From: Taxillus chinensis
Taxonomy: Eukaryota; Streptophyta; Magnoliopsida; Santalales; Loranthaceae
DNA: 64,000 nt
Assembly (NCBI GenBank): GCA_023512835.1
Contig: CM042084.1
Location: 48,965,609 to 49,029,608, forward strand
Direction of reading: 5' to 3'
Positions 22,404-33,014 of this stretch are shown in pieces. Made by a program: the position numbers and the translations under genes. Within the stretch, counting starts at the first letter, position 1. Each line of letters opens with the position of its first letter. The notes below the pieces were generated by a model. The model did not search any database. It was not told the origin of the DNA and was given only the letters and a program-made list of their open reading frames with translations.

Positions 22404-22640
22404 GATTTTAGTTATACTTTGAGGCATCCGTTAATTAACTTGCCTGGATATATAATAATGTCCTCTGCAGAGGTGAATGTTAAAAAGCTTATGCCAATGG
22501 ATGCTGAATCATGTAGACTGATTACATGGAGAAGAGCACTTATATCTCACTATCTTACAATCTTCTCCTTCTTAAACCTGCTGTATCCGTTCAATCTGAT
22601 ACTATTTTCTGTTCTTCATAGGTGTTTATGATACGCTGCA
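22404..22640 (+). other. Possible captured exon, unrecognised
   Basis: A 70-codon frame (from 22419) upstream of the LKR/SDH exons includes PMDAESCRLITWRRA. It might belong to another gene or be decayed DNA. Not recognised. Confidence 0.25.
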
Positions 22641-22724
22641 AAAGAAATACCTAAAAATGCTTTGATAATAAAATCTACAGTGCTAGATGGTACGTAAATT
22701 TAATATTATTCATGTGTTCATCAG

Positions 22725-23044
22725 AACATGGTGCTTTTGCACCATGAAGTGGTGGTAGATTTCCCAAATGGACAACCTGCAAAGAACCATCGGGCTACAT
22801 TGTTGGAATTTGGGAGGGTGGAGAATGAAAAATCAACCACTACCATGACTCTCACTGTTGGAATTCCAGCTGTAATTGGAGCTCGTGCACTTTCTTCTTC
22901 TTACTCATCTGCTGTAAACATCATAACCTAACAAAATGCTAGAATTTTAACATAATCATGCCATTTTTTTGCAGCTTTTGGTTGGGAAGAAAGTTGAAAC
23001 AATCGGAGTAATAAGACCCATTGAGCCTGCTGTGTATCTGCCAG
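22725..23044 (+). pseudogene. LKR/SDH: Captured 3' exons of lysine-ketoglutarate reductase/saccharopine dehydrogenase
   Basis: Exon A (22725-22883) encodes MVLLHHEVVVDFPNGQ, then HRATLLEFGR and TMTLTVGIPAVIGA. Exon B (22975-23044), after a TTTTTTTGCAG acceptor, encodes LLVGKKVETIGVIRPIEP and AVYLP, followed by a GTAAAT donor. This order and wording match the C-terminal end of the saccharopine dehydrogenase domain of plant LKR/SDH, the bifunctional enzyme starting lysine breakdown. The exon A donor is damaged (GCTCGTGC) and the final exon is not seen. The upstream enzyme is missing, so this is a fragment carried by CACTA-1, not a functional gene. Confidence 0.8.
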
Positions 23045-24378
23045 GTAAATTTGGAACCAACATTTTAGTTTTGGTGTTAAGAGTTGAATATGCATGCTTC
23101 TTCCAATGCTGAAATTCTATAAGCATGTAAAAGAACAGTTTTGACACTTGGGATGAATGAGTTCTTTCTATAAATGAGTTCTTTTTAGGATAATATATTC
23201 ATCAAGTAATTTTCTGTTTATTTGAATTCTACAAAATAATTAATGTGGGTTGATTTGTTTGGTGCAGAATTACATTCAAGAAGGTTTTGAAAAGTAGATC
23301 AATAGAGTAGTTCTTGTGACTCTACTCAACAACCTTCTCTTTGCTTGGTAAGCCATGTTAATGGTGTTGGATGTGCCAATAGCAGTTATGAAGTTATAAA
23401 TAGGTCAAAAATACTTCCCTAGAACCCTATAGATCACGTTGAACATGGAAACATTGAAGTGGGAGATTAGTGTTGGCTCTCCAAATCAGTTATATTGAAG
23501 TGGGAGATTGAAGTGGGAAACAGTTATGACGCGGGATATGTTGACCGTGGTTTTAAAGCTGGTGATATGTTAAAAGTTGTTTTGCAGAAACCATTTAATG
23601 GTGTTAGTGGCAGATTCAATAGTCCAGAGATTAGGGCCAATTCTCCTTTAGTAAAAAATGCCAGTAGCCAAAAAATTTGTAAACCAAATTAATGATATAA
23701 ATATATAACAATACTGATTGATTATTGGTTTTTTTTTTTTTGAATGGAGTGCTTGCAATTTATTCTGGCATGGAAAGAAGATGACATTACTAGGGATTTT
23801 GATTGATCCCTTTTAGTATTTATATTATGGTTTGTAAGAGATAGATGTTAAAATATTTTGGACACATTTTATTTTGGATTATAATACTTTAGAATACTAT
23901 GAAAGATGTTAATAATAATTTGGATAGTTTGGTTTTTTCGAATATTAGTTGTTTTTATAATGTACAAGTATTTGTGAAATTGTAATCAATAATTGTAAGC
24001 ATTTGAGGAGGCTTGATAAATTTTTGTGTTATTTGTTGTAAGCCTTTCGTGTGTGTTAGGTTTGCTTGGCTTATGATATGTCAGTTACTTTCTGTAAGAC
24101 AAAAAAAGTCATATTGTATGATTTTCGGCAACACATAATTATAACACAATAAAAGTATTACATAGAAAGTGCTATGGTAAGCTTAAAAAAAGCTTATGAA
24201 AATGTTTCATAAAGACAATAATGTGTTATTGTATGATCTATCGTAACATAAAATTGTAACACATCAAAAAGTGTTACTGAAAGGTGGGGGACTTTTCATA
24301 AGCCAAGCAGACCTAACACCTCAAAAAGTGTTACGTAATACATTTTATGTCTTACCAAAGACCTGATTTCTTATAGTG
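23045..24378. other. AT-rich interior and right sub-terminal region of CACTA-1
   Basis: One short frame at 23495-23692 (65 codons, with GYVDRGFKAGDMLKVVLQ) could be another captured exon but is not recognised. From about 24110 to 24345 the DNA carries repeated GTAACAC/GTGTTAC motifs, which are probable transposase-binding sites. Otherwise nothing is recognisable. Confidence 0.5.
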
Positions 24379-24662
24379 TGAGTGTCCTCCGGATTTCATT
24401 CCGAAACTAACCAACCTTTATCCTATTAGTACATTTAAACCGTTGGATGGTTTTATTTCAGGTGGCACCATAGTCTATGATTGTGGAACTGAGGCTGTTA
24501 CTGTTACTCCTGAAGCAGTAGCACCCGTATCTAACAATGAAGGGAAGGTTGTTGCAGTTAAAGCCGAAACTGTAGCACACAGAAAGAAAGGAAAGGCTAA
24601 GGCTGGCGCATCTAAGGCCAAGAGCACGTCACCCAATCGCAAAGGTTTAGGCCATAGGGAAC
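24379..24662 (+). pseudogene. Copia I gag linker between the two CACTA insertions
   Basis: This 284-base island resumes the Copia I frame after CACTA-1. It encodes a basic, Lys/Ala-rich stretch (HRKKGKAKAGASKAKS) typical of the tail of a Copia gag. It starts with the TGA duplicate of CACTA-1 and ends with the AAC target of CACTA-2. Confidence 0.75.
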
Positions 24663-24679
24663 CACTACTACAAAAAAGG

Positions 24680-24900
24680 GCACTAACGACGCTTTTGATT
24701 TGGCTTTTAACGACACTTTATGAAAGTGTCGTTAACATTGTTAGAAGACGACGTTTATCTTGGACATGTCGTCGAATTTTTAAAGTTAACGACGCTTTTT
24801 AGAAAGCGTCGTTAATAATATTATACAACAACGCTAATAAAAAAGCGTCGTCATAGTGTAATTTTATTATCGACGTTTTATTGGAAACGTCGTCAATCCA
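24680..24900. repeat. Left sub-terminal repeats of CACTA-2
   Basis: ACGACGCTTT and its complement AAAGCGTCGT recur as inverted pairs, e.g. GACGCTTTTTAGAAAGCGTC near 24791-24810. Arrays like this bind the small CACTA protein in En/Spm. The matching array is at 41110-41400. Confidence 0.8.
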
Positions 24901-26424
24901 TCTTTAATTTACTCTTCCCACAACAAAATCCCTAACTATCGTTCCCAAATCAATCTCTCTCTTACCTTGCTCACTCGCTCGGAATCCCTAATTGCTAATT
25001 CATTTGCTCTTCCGTCTCCCCTGATCGATCGAGTGCGTTCTCTCTCCCGACATCGCCGCCCGTCCGAGCTTTGTTGACGCCACCGTGGTTTCTCGTAGAC
25101 GCACATCGCCTTCTATCCCTGCATCTCTCACTGGACAGCGGTACACCTCAGTCCACAGAGCCGTTGCACGAAGCTCACACTGCTGCGACGCCGCTGCATC
25201 CTGCCTTCACCGCCGCACATCTCTTAGCTCCACCACCCATCAGCTGTTGGAGGAAGATAGAAGAAGGCCACCTATTCTTGATTTTGAAGGAAGAAGCCAC
25301 ATCAGATAAGAGAGTTGTTAGGTCTTGGGGTTGGTATTTTTTTCATCTTGATTTGTGCTTGTTTTTTCACATTCGTGTTCCTCTTTTTCTTGCTTGATCT
25401 GTTGGTTTCTACCTGGCCTAATAAGCTACTTGTTTTACGTTGCATGATTGTAAGCGTTTGTTTCGTATTGTTTATGAAGTAGTTGAGTGTTGCTTTACCG
25501 TTTAGTTGATTTTCTAGATTGCTAAAAATCTTATCTTTATGTTTTATAAAACCGTCTGCTTGAATGGTTTTTATTATTATTTTTTTCTTTATTTCATGGT
25601 TGTTACATCTAGGCCTCCATGGAGAGCAGATGTTTGTTCCTGCTCCCTTTGTTTTATGTTGTTTGTTTGAGGTTTATATAGGCTGTAAATTCCATTTATT
25701 CCATATAGCGATTACTGCCTTAGTTTGTGCTTGCACGTTTGTTTACTTCTCTAAAAATTTGTGGATAGAATGTCTAGGATACAGTTTCCCCCTAGTTAGA
25801 CCTTTCTCTAGTTATTTAGATTGTACACTCACGTGTTCTTTACTGCATATCATCCCCTAGCTAGGCTAGTTATTCCATGACTGCCCCTTCATGGGCTATC
25901 CATTTGTTTGCTGCCCTGTTGAGCTTTCTTTTCTGGTTTGGAAATTTGTTTGTTACTTTCTGTTTTTTCCTTTATTTCTCATTTATTTTATACTGGTTAT
26001 TAAATTCATTCTGATTTATGCTTTCATGTTTATGCTTTTGTTTTTATTTAATAACTGTTTGCATTCACATTGTCCAGAATGTGTCCTCTCTCTACCTGAT
26101 TACTGGTGTGTGATCTGTTTTGGTTTACGCTCTCACTTTGTCAAAATCACACTCCACCTGGTAAGAATATGTTTCATATTGTCTTTACCCAAGTTGCTAC
26201 GTGTTTTGCTTGCTTCACAAATGTTTATTCTATGTCATGGTTCTCATCACACCCATGTTTAATTACTAACGAAGATATCTTGAGCTTTATCATATAAAAT
26301 TTTGTTGATGTACACCTCTCTTTTCAAGTATAATTATCTATATTTATTGACTTATAATTGTGTCCTTGTATGAGGACAAAGTCTAACTTTCTTCATGTGT
26401 TTTAGGTCTTTCTTTAAATGTTAT
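24901..26424 (+). other. CACTA-2 leader region before the transposase start
   Basis: A CT-rich leader (24950-25310) is followed by T-rich DNA up to the acceptor TTTTAG at 26405. It looks like a promoter, 5' UTR and long first intron. The ORFs at 25071-25397 and 25564-26262 are T-rich or unrecognised and not credible as genes. Confidence 0.5.
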
Positions 26425-27639
26425 ATGAAGATGGATATACCCTTAGATAAATCTTGGATGTCCATGGATAGGAGATTGCCTAAATATGACGAGGGAGTTA
26501 ATCAGTTTCTAAATTTTGCAATGCTTAATGCAAATGGTCATAACTCATTGAGATGTCCATGTGTTCGATGTGTTAACTGCGAGTGTTTACCTTTAGAAGA
26601 GGTAAGAGATCATTTGTTCGTTCATGGAATTGATCAAAGGTACCACACGTGGTATTGGCATGGAGAAGAATTGCCAAGTGTACAAGAAGTGCCAAGGGTT
26701 ACATCTTATCCAGAACAGATTGGTTGTTCCACCTATTTTGAAGCTTACACACCCGAAGACGGTGCAGATGCAGTGGACATGGTTAAAGCTGCTCAAGAGC
26801 AATGTCCTAATAATCCTCATGTGTTTAAAAAACTACTTGAGGATGCTGAAAAGCCTTTGTACCCCGATTGTTCTAAATTTACGAAGCTTTCTGCAGTGGC
26901 AAAACTTTATAGGTTGAAGACAAGTAATGGATATTCCGATAAAAGTTTTACTGATTTGTTGCAACTGTTAGCAACAATGTTACCAGATAATAATGAGTTG
27001 CCTACATCGGTTTATGAGGCGAAAAAGACATTGAAATCATTGGGATTGAATTATGAAAAGATACATGCTTGTTCGAATGACTGCATTCTGTATCGAAAGG
27101 AGTTTGTTGATGCCTCTGAATGTCCCCAATGTGATACGTCTCGATGGAAGGATGGTAAAAGGGATGGAGTACCTTCAAAAGTATTATGGTATTTGTCATC
27201 ACTGGTTTTCGTCTAGGCCCGTTTGGGGTGAGCTCAAACTAAACCAATAGTGAGAAATTTAGAGTCGCCACCAACTGTTTTTGGGGTACAGTTGGATACC
27301 CTCTATTTTGAGTAGTTTAAAGTGTGTGGTCTGCGTTATCAGAGAAGGGTTCGGGAGTTGGTTACGTGTAGGGAAGGATTAGCACCCCTACAGCGCCCTT
27401 TCGGTATCTAATTTAGGAGGAGGAGGTTTTTATTTTTGTTTGTCTTGCCATGGTCAAGGTTAAGTTTCCTAAAGAGTCTATGATTTTTATTTGGCTAAGT
27501 TATTTGTTAAAGTTATGGTTAAAATTGATTTACCCTAAATCCCTAAAGGGAATCCTAAAAGTTTTGGGTTTTTGTTTGAAGTGAAGAATGAGATCCTACA
27601 GGTTGATGTTGGTTTTTGGTTTTGCTCTTGGAAATTGAA

Positions 27640-28830
27640 GTCCTAAAACAATGTTTTTATTTTCCCCTTTTTTTTGGTTTGGGTTAAAAAACAGACACAA
27701 TTTTTTGTTTTTGTATTTTGTAGAAACGTTTTGGTTTTTTGCCTTGTTTTGTTTTTTTGGTTTTGTTTTGTTTTATTTTTTTTTGTCCTTTTTTGGTTTT
27801 GGAAAATGAAGTACTAATTTTGGTTTTCTTCCTCTCTTTATTTTTTTTAAAACATGAAAACGTTTTTTGTTTGCTTTTGTTTTTTTTTTTTTGGAAACCT
27901 TTCTTTCTTTCCTCTTTTTTTTTTTCTTTTTTGCAAACCCAAAATCTTAAAGCAAAGTCAGGAACATATGCATGAAAATAAAAAAAAACATGGAGTGTGT
28001 GATTATGGCATCCACAAAAGAAAAATAAAATCACTCTTTTTTTCTTTTTCTTTTTTTCCATCTTCTCCCTTTGCTCTCTCTCTTTTTCTTTCTTTGTTGT
28101 TTTTTTGTTTGCTATACTTTACATATTACAACATACACATATACAAAGGAAAGGGAAATACAAAGGAAACACAACGCAACAAATAAAAGAAAAAAGAAAA
28201 AGAAATACAAGGAAATATTAAGAATTACATCAAATATCAATGTAAATAAGCTGAAAAGTAATGAAGAAATAAGAGCTGAACCCACTTTGGGGCTTACAAC
28301 ACCAATCTTCTGTTTGAGCTCCCGCCGACGCTGATAGTCACTTGCTCGAATTAGAACCAACAGATCTGGCAGCGGGACTTGTGAAGAGACTTTCTTGGTA
28401 TTTGGAGATAGGAGGGCTGAAGTGGGCGTGAGAGAAAGAGAGGGCTGAAGTTGGAGTTGTTTTTGTGTTTTTTTTTTTGCTGAAAAAAGGAACTGGAACG
28501 AGATAGGAGGGAAAGGGGATGCAGGGCGATGTTTGATTGCAGAATAGCAGAAAGACTGGGCGTTTTTTTTAGGATGAATCTGAGAGAGGATGGCAGTCAG
28601 GGAGGCGTTTTTTTTCTTTGCGTTACCTCTCTCTTTTTTCTGGGTTTTGGATTTCTCTCTTCTTTTTTTCTGGGTGGACGAGTGATCTCTTTCCCTTTTC
28701 TGTCTTTCTTTTTTTTTTTTGCTCTCTCTGGTTTTTGCTCTCTCTGGTTTGCAGGTTTCTTTTCCCACAATGATGGCTCTCTCTGTGTGTTTTTTTCACG
28801 ATGATGGCTCTCTCTTTTTTCTCTCTTCTC
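27640..28830. repeat. T/A-rich low-complexity tract in the solo LTR
   Basis: Long runs of T with CT-rich patches. The apparent ORFs on both strands (for example Lys-rich on minus, Phe-rich on plus) are products of composition, not genes. Confidence 0.7.
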
Positions 28831-29109
28831 CTCTTTTTTTTAAGGGACGGACGACTGCATCTTAAAGGGCTGCAGAATTTTTTTGGCTGGATTGTCATTA
28901 ATTGCGGCATTTAATCTTTGTATTATTGATTTCCTTATTTTTGTCCAGGTTTTGTGCGATCTGTCGGGTGGTCTGGCGACTTGCAGCTCGTGATTGCCTT
29001 TTTTAATGTCTTCGTTTAGCACATGTGACCGACAAGTATTCAAAAATAATTCTTTGTCAGATGGCCAGCGCAGAAAACAAGTCTCGTGAACAACCAGCGA
29101 GAGAAAAAT

Positions 29110-29690
29110 GAAGCCAGCGAGAAAAGCCATCAGCGATGGTCAAGGGCTCAGAGGCTCGAAGTGTCGGCAGGGTCGAAGCTTCGGTGGGTCAAAATTTCAG
29201 TGGGGCGAAAGTCAATGGTCAATGGGTTGAAGTGTCGGCAGGTCGAAGGTCAACGGTCAACGGGTCGAAGGTCGAAGTGTCGGCAGGTCAAAGGTTTATA
29301 GGCTTCGCGTGTCCAGGGTCGAAGGGTCAAAGGTCGAAGGTCAACGGTCAACGGGTCGAAGGGTCGATAGTCGGAGTGTCGGCAGCGGGGCTTCGAGGCT
29401 TCGAGAGTTAGAGGGTTGAAGGGCCGAAGGTCGGAGTGTCGGCAGGTCAAGGGGTCGCAAGTCCTGGCGTCATAAGTCCTGGCGTCGTAAGTCTCAAGGC
29501 TTCGCATCTTCACAGGGTTCGAAAGTCCGAAGGGGCGAGTCGTAGGTCGGAGTGTCGGCAGCGGGGCTTCGAGGCTTCGATGCTTCGGGGCTTCGGGGCT
29601 TCGATGCTTCGGGGCTTCGAGGCTTCGAACGTCAATGGGTCGAAGTGTCGGCAGGTCAACGGTCAACGGTCAACGGTCAACCCCGAAGTT
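29110..29690. repeat. Short-motif array GGTCGAAGTGTCGGCAGG in the solo LTR
   Basis: Imperfect tandem and dispersed copies of GTCGAAG, GTGTCGGCA, GGTCAACGG and GGGCTTCGAGGCTTCGA. It is CpG-rich compared with the flanks. The LTR at 61326 has a different array at the matching place. Confidence 0.75.
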
Positions 29691-32600
29691 TTTTTTAAAA
29701 AACTTTTAATTACCTTTTTACCCTTACCCACAATGCAAAAATGGACGACCTTTTAGGGATTATTTGGGAAGACCCGTATTCGCCTACATAGACATCTTGG
29801 AGAGTTTCGCATGATCACTTTTTCGGGCAGTTTGACCAGGGGCATTGACCATCTTTTGGCAAGTTTTGACTTTTCCAACGAAGATTGTTTTGGCCATAAC
29901 TTCTTCATTTTAAGTCCGATTTGAGCTCGGTCAAGTGCGTTAGTCTCCAATTTTCATCCTCTATCACCTGGTGTTGGTCTTGGGGCGCTTCAAAGACTTG
30001 TAGAAGAAGTCATTAATTTTGGACTCCCCCGTCCGTGTCAATTTTATTCATCTCGTGCAAATTGGGGTAAACCATTCCTTGGAAGTACGGGATCATTGTG
30101 GACCTGTTCAACGAGGTATATGGCATGGGCAGAAAGGTATATCAAATGGGGTTAGTATGTCCGACCCGAACAAAATGGTGTCCAATAGTATTTTCCGCCC
30201 ATACCAAGGTTTAGAAGGATGTTTCAAACTGCAGAAATAGCAAGAAACTTGATATGGCATTCGAAAGACCGAAAAGTAGATGGACAGCTGCGACACCCAG
30301 CAGACTCGGCATCATGGAAGTTTATAGATCTCAAGTGGCCACAGTTTGGCATGGATCCACGAAATTTGCACTTGGCTCTTTCCACTGATGGAATTAACCC
30401 CCACAGTTCATATAACACTCCTTACAGTTGTTGGCCTGTGATACTAATCACATATAACCTTCCACCTTGGTTATGCATGAAACGAAAATTTATGATGCTG
30501 ACTCTATTAATTTCAGGTCCAAAGCAACCCGGAATTGATTACTTGGCTCCATTACTTGATGATTTGAAACAGTTATGGGATGTCAGTGTCGAAGTCTATG
30601 ATGCATACGCAAAACAAATTTTCACTCTAAAAGCTGTATTGTTGTGGACAATCAATGACTTTCCAGCTTATGGAAATTTGAGTGGTTGTTGTATTAAGGG
30701 CTATAAAGCTTGTCCAATATGTGGGGAAGATACTTATTCCATTAGATTGAAATGTGGTCGTAAGATTGCATATGTTGGGCACCAAAGGTTTCTCCCTACT
30801 GAACATGAGTATCGTAAACGAAAATGGGGTTTTTGTGGTAAGCATAATGTTGGGAAAAAGCCTGTTATCTTAAATGGGATTCAAACACTGCGGAAGGTTG
30901 AAGGGATAAAATATGTATGGGGGGATAAGAAAAAGAGAAAGAAAGATAAGGACAATGAAGTAACCAAATGTTGGAAAAAGAAGTCTACGTTCTTTGAACT
31001 TGAATATTGGAAACATCTATACGTTCGCCACAACTTGGATGTTATGCATATTGAGAAGAATGTTTGTGATAGTATAGTTGCTACGTTACTCAACATTCCA
31101 AACAAGACTAAGGATGGAGAAAATGCTCGATCAGATTAGGTTAAGCTACTGAAGAAAAAAGAACTTAGACCAGAGAAGAGGGGTGAACGCATATACTTAC
31201 CACTAACTAGCTATACACTATCCAGGGAGGAAAAGAAGATGATATGCAAAACATTGTTAGAACTTAAGGTACCAGACGGATTCTCTTCAAACATAAGGAA
31301 TCTTGTATCAATGCAGGAATTAAAACTTCAAGGGATGAAATCTCATGACTGTCATGTTTTAATGCAACAGTTGTTGCCTGTGGCTATTCGAAATGTTTTG
31401 CCAAGGAATGTGAGGCATGCAATTGCAAGATTTTGTTTGTTCTTTAAGAATATTTGTAGCAAAGTAGTAGATGTCTCTCTATTGCCTGTAATTTTCAGAA
31501 GCAACTTGTCTTAACACTGTGTGTGTTGCGAAAAAAATTTCCGCCATCTTTTTTTGATGTCATGATTCACTTGACTGTACATTTGGTTCGAGTGGTGCAA
31601 CTTTGTGGACCTGTGCAATTTCGATGGATGTATCCATTTGAGAGGTATATGAAAGTGTTGAAAGGGTATGTTCGCAATCGAACCCATCCAGAGGGCTGTA
31701 TTGCAGAATATTATATTGCTGAAGAAGCTGTTGAATTTTGCTCTAAATACTTCTCTGATTTAGATGCAATTGGTGTTACAAGAAATCGAAACTTCACGGA
31801 TGGTGAATTTTATACTGGACGAGCAATAACAAGTGGGAAGGTTATCAAGGTTAATAAAATTGAATGGGAACAGGCACATCGATATGTGTTAGAGAATACA
31901 GATGCCATGCAACCTTATATTATGTGAGTTATATGTACTTAAGTTTTTTCACATTCATTTATAAATTTGATGCCAAAGTTTAACCATGTGTTATTAAACT
32001 TCAATATCCAAACAACTTGATAGGGAGCACATTCAGGATTTGAAAAAGCTTCATCCTCAGAAAGCGAAGTTGCCTAAATGGATTCAAGAAGAGCACCACC
32101 GCACATTCATTGGTTGGGTTCGTAAGAAGGTACATTTGTAGCAAAGTTTTCTTGTCTTGTGTTTTAAACTTCAGTACTTTGCTTGTTTTAACCATAAACG
32201 TTTTGCAGATCGATGACCTCTTAAGCCATGGTTATAAAGTAGATCGGGATTTGGAGTGGATAGCATATGGCCCATCTGATGAAGTGTTAAAAGTTCCCGG
32301 TTATATCATTAAAGTTTCGTTATCATACTAAAGAACGTGATGGGATACGAGTGAACCAGAATAGTGGTGTTAGCTTAGTTGCTACTGCAATGCATGTTGC
32401 AAGTGCTCGGGATAACAATCCAGTGGTTGCAGAGACTACCTACTATGGTGTTATTAAAGAGATATGGTTGCTCAATTATCACATGTTCAAAATTCCTGTC
32501 TTTAAGTGTGATTGGGTTGACAGTAATAATGGGATTAAAGTTGATGATCTTGGTTTTACATTAGTTCAACTTGGTAGAATTGGTCATAAAAATGAACCTT

Positions 32601-33014
32601 TTATTTTGGCTTCCCAAGCTAAGCAGGTTTTTTATGTACAAGATCAGTTAGATTTGACTTGGTCAGTAGTTCTTGCAGCACCACAAAGAGATTATCTTAA
32701 CGAAGAACTAGAGGAAGAGGATGTTAGTGATGTTTGTGTGGATCGTATTGACGTAAGCCAAGTACTGCCAGATGATGAATATATTGAAAGAATTGACCAA
32801 AATGGGTCGATGTTGTTAAGAGATGGAGTTGAAGGGGAATGGGTGGATGCTTAAAAGACTCCTCATATGAAAATCAAACTTTTCATTAGTATGTATTATT
32901 GTTAATATTAATAAAAGGAAGGAATTGTGTATCATTGTTTTTTTATTAATATTCATTATTTATTTATCTGCAACTGACATGGAAGCGTCATTTTTATGTC
33001 TATATTTTTTGTAG

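Larger units (their letters stand above)
20505..24378. mobile_element. CACTA-1: non-autonomous CACTA transposon with captured gene fragments
   Basis: The left end is CACTACAAGAAATCAGG. The right end, read in reverse complement, is CACTATAAGAAATCAGG. The 3-base TSD TGA is at 20502-20504 and 24379-24381. Sub-terminal DNA is rich in short GTGTTAC/GTAACAC motifs, as is typical of CACTA elements. There is no transposase, so it would depend on another element. The interior includes the LKR/SDH exons. About 3.87 kb long. Confidence 0.92.
27194..30187 (-). mobile_element. Solo LTR of a Tat/Ogre-like element, inserted in the CACTA-2 transposase gene
   Basis: Begins TGTCATCACTGG on the plus strand and ends GTGTCCAATA. 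It is flanked by the 5-base TSD GTATT (27189-27193 and 30188-30192). The minus strand starts TATTGGACACC, parallel to TGTTGGACCC at 61326, and shares long stretches with 61326-63609 in inverse orientation. It contains GTTGGTGGCGACTCTAAATT, a phrase seen around Ogre/Tat LTR ends. No internal region remains, so it is a solo LTR left by LTR-LTR recombination. Removing it and one TSD restores continuity of the transposase frame. Confidence 0.88.
26425..32854 (+). pseudogene. TNP2-type CACTA transposase gene, interrupted by a solo LTR
   Basis: The start is ATG 26425 or 26431. The first part has a transposase-associated domain (MDIPLDKSWMSMDRRLP, CPCVRCVNC). The TNP2 domain begins at 27050-27188 (YEKIHACSNDCILYRKEF), is cut by the LTR at 27194, and resumes at 30195 (PIPRFRRMFQTAEIARNL, LHLALSTDGINPHSSYNT, WPVILITYNLPPWLCMK, CPICGED, HNLDVMHIEKNVCDS). 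TAG at 31137-31139 and a frame break near 31500 lead to the DUF4218 region (FPPSFFDVMIHLTVHLV, 31550-31780). Two introns (about 31928-32022 and 32132-32209) and a frameshift near 32320 lead to the DUF4216 region (32351-32710). It would cut and move CACTA elements; this copy is dead. Confidence 0.92.

Noticed and set aside
25564..26262. Phe/Leu-rich ORFs resembling membrane proteins
   Set aside because: T-rich intron-like DNA before the CACTA-2 transposase start; hydrophobicity follows from the T content.
27684..28910. Long Lys-rich and Phe-rich ORFs on both strands, up to 218 codons
   Set aside because: They come from T-runs and CT-rich low complexity inside the solo LTR; no domain and no consistent codon pattern.
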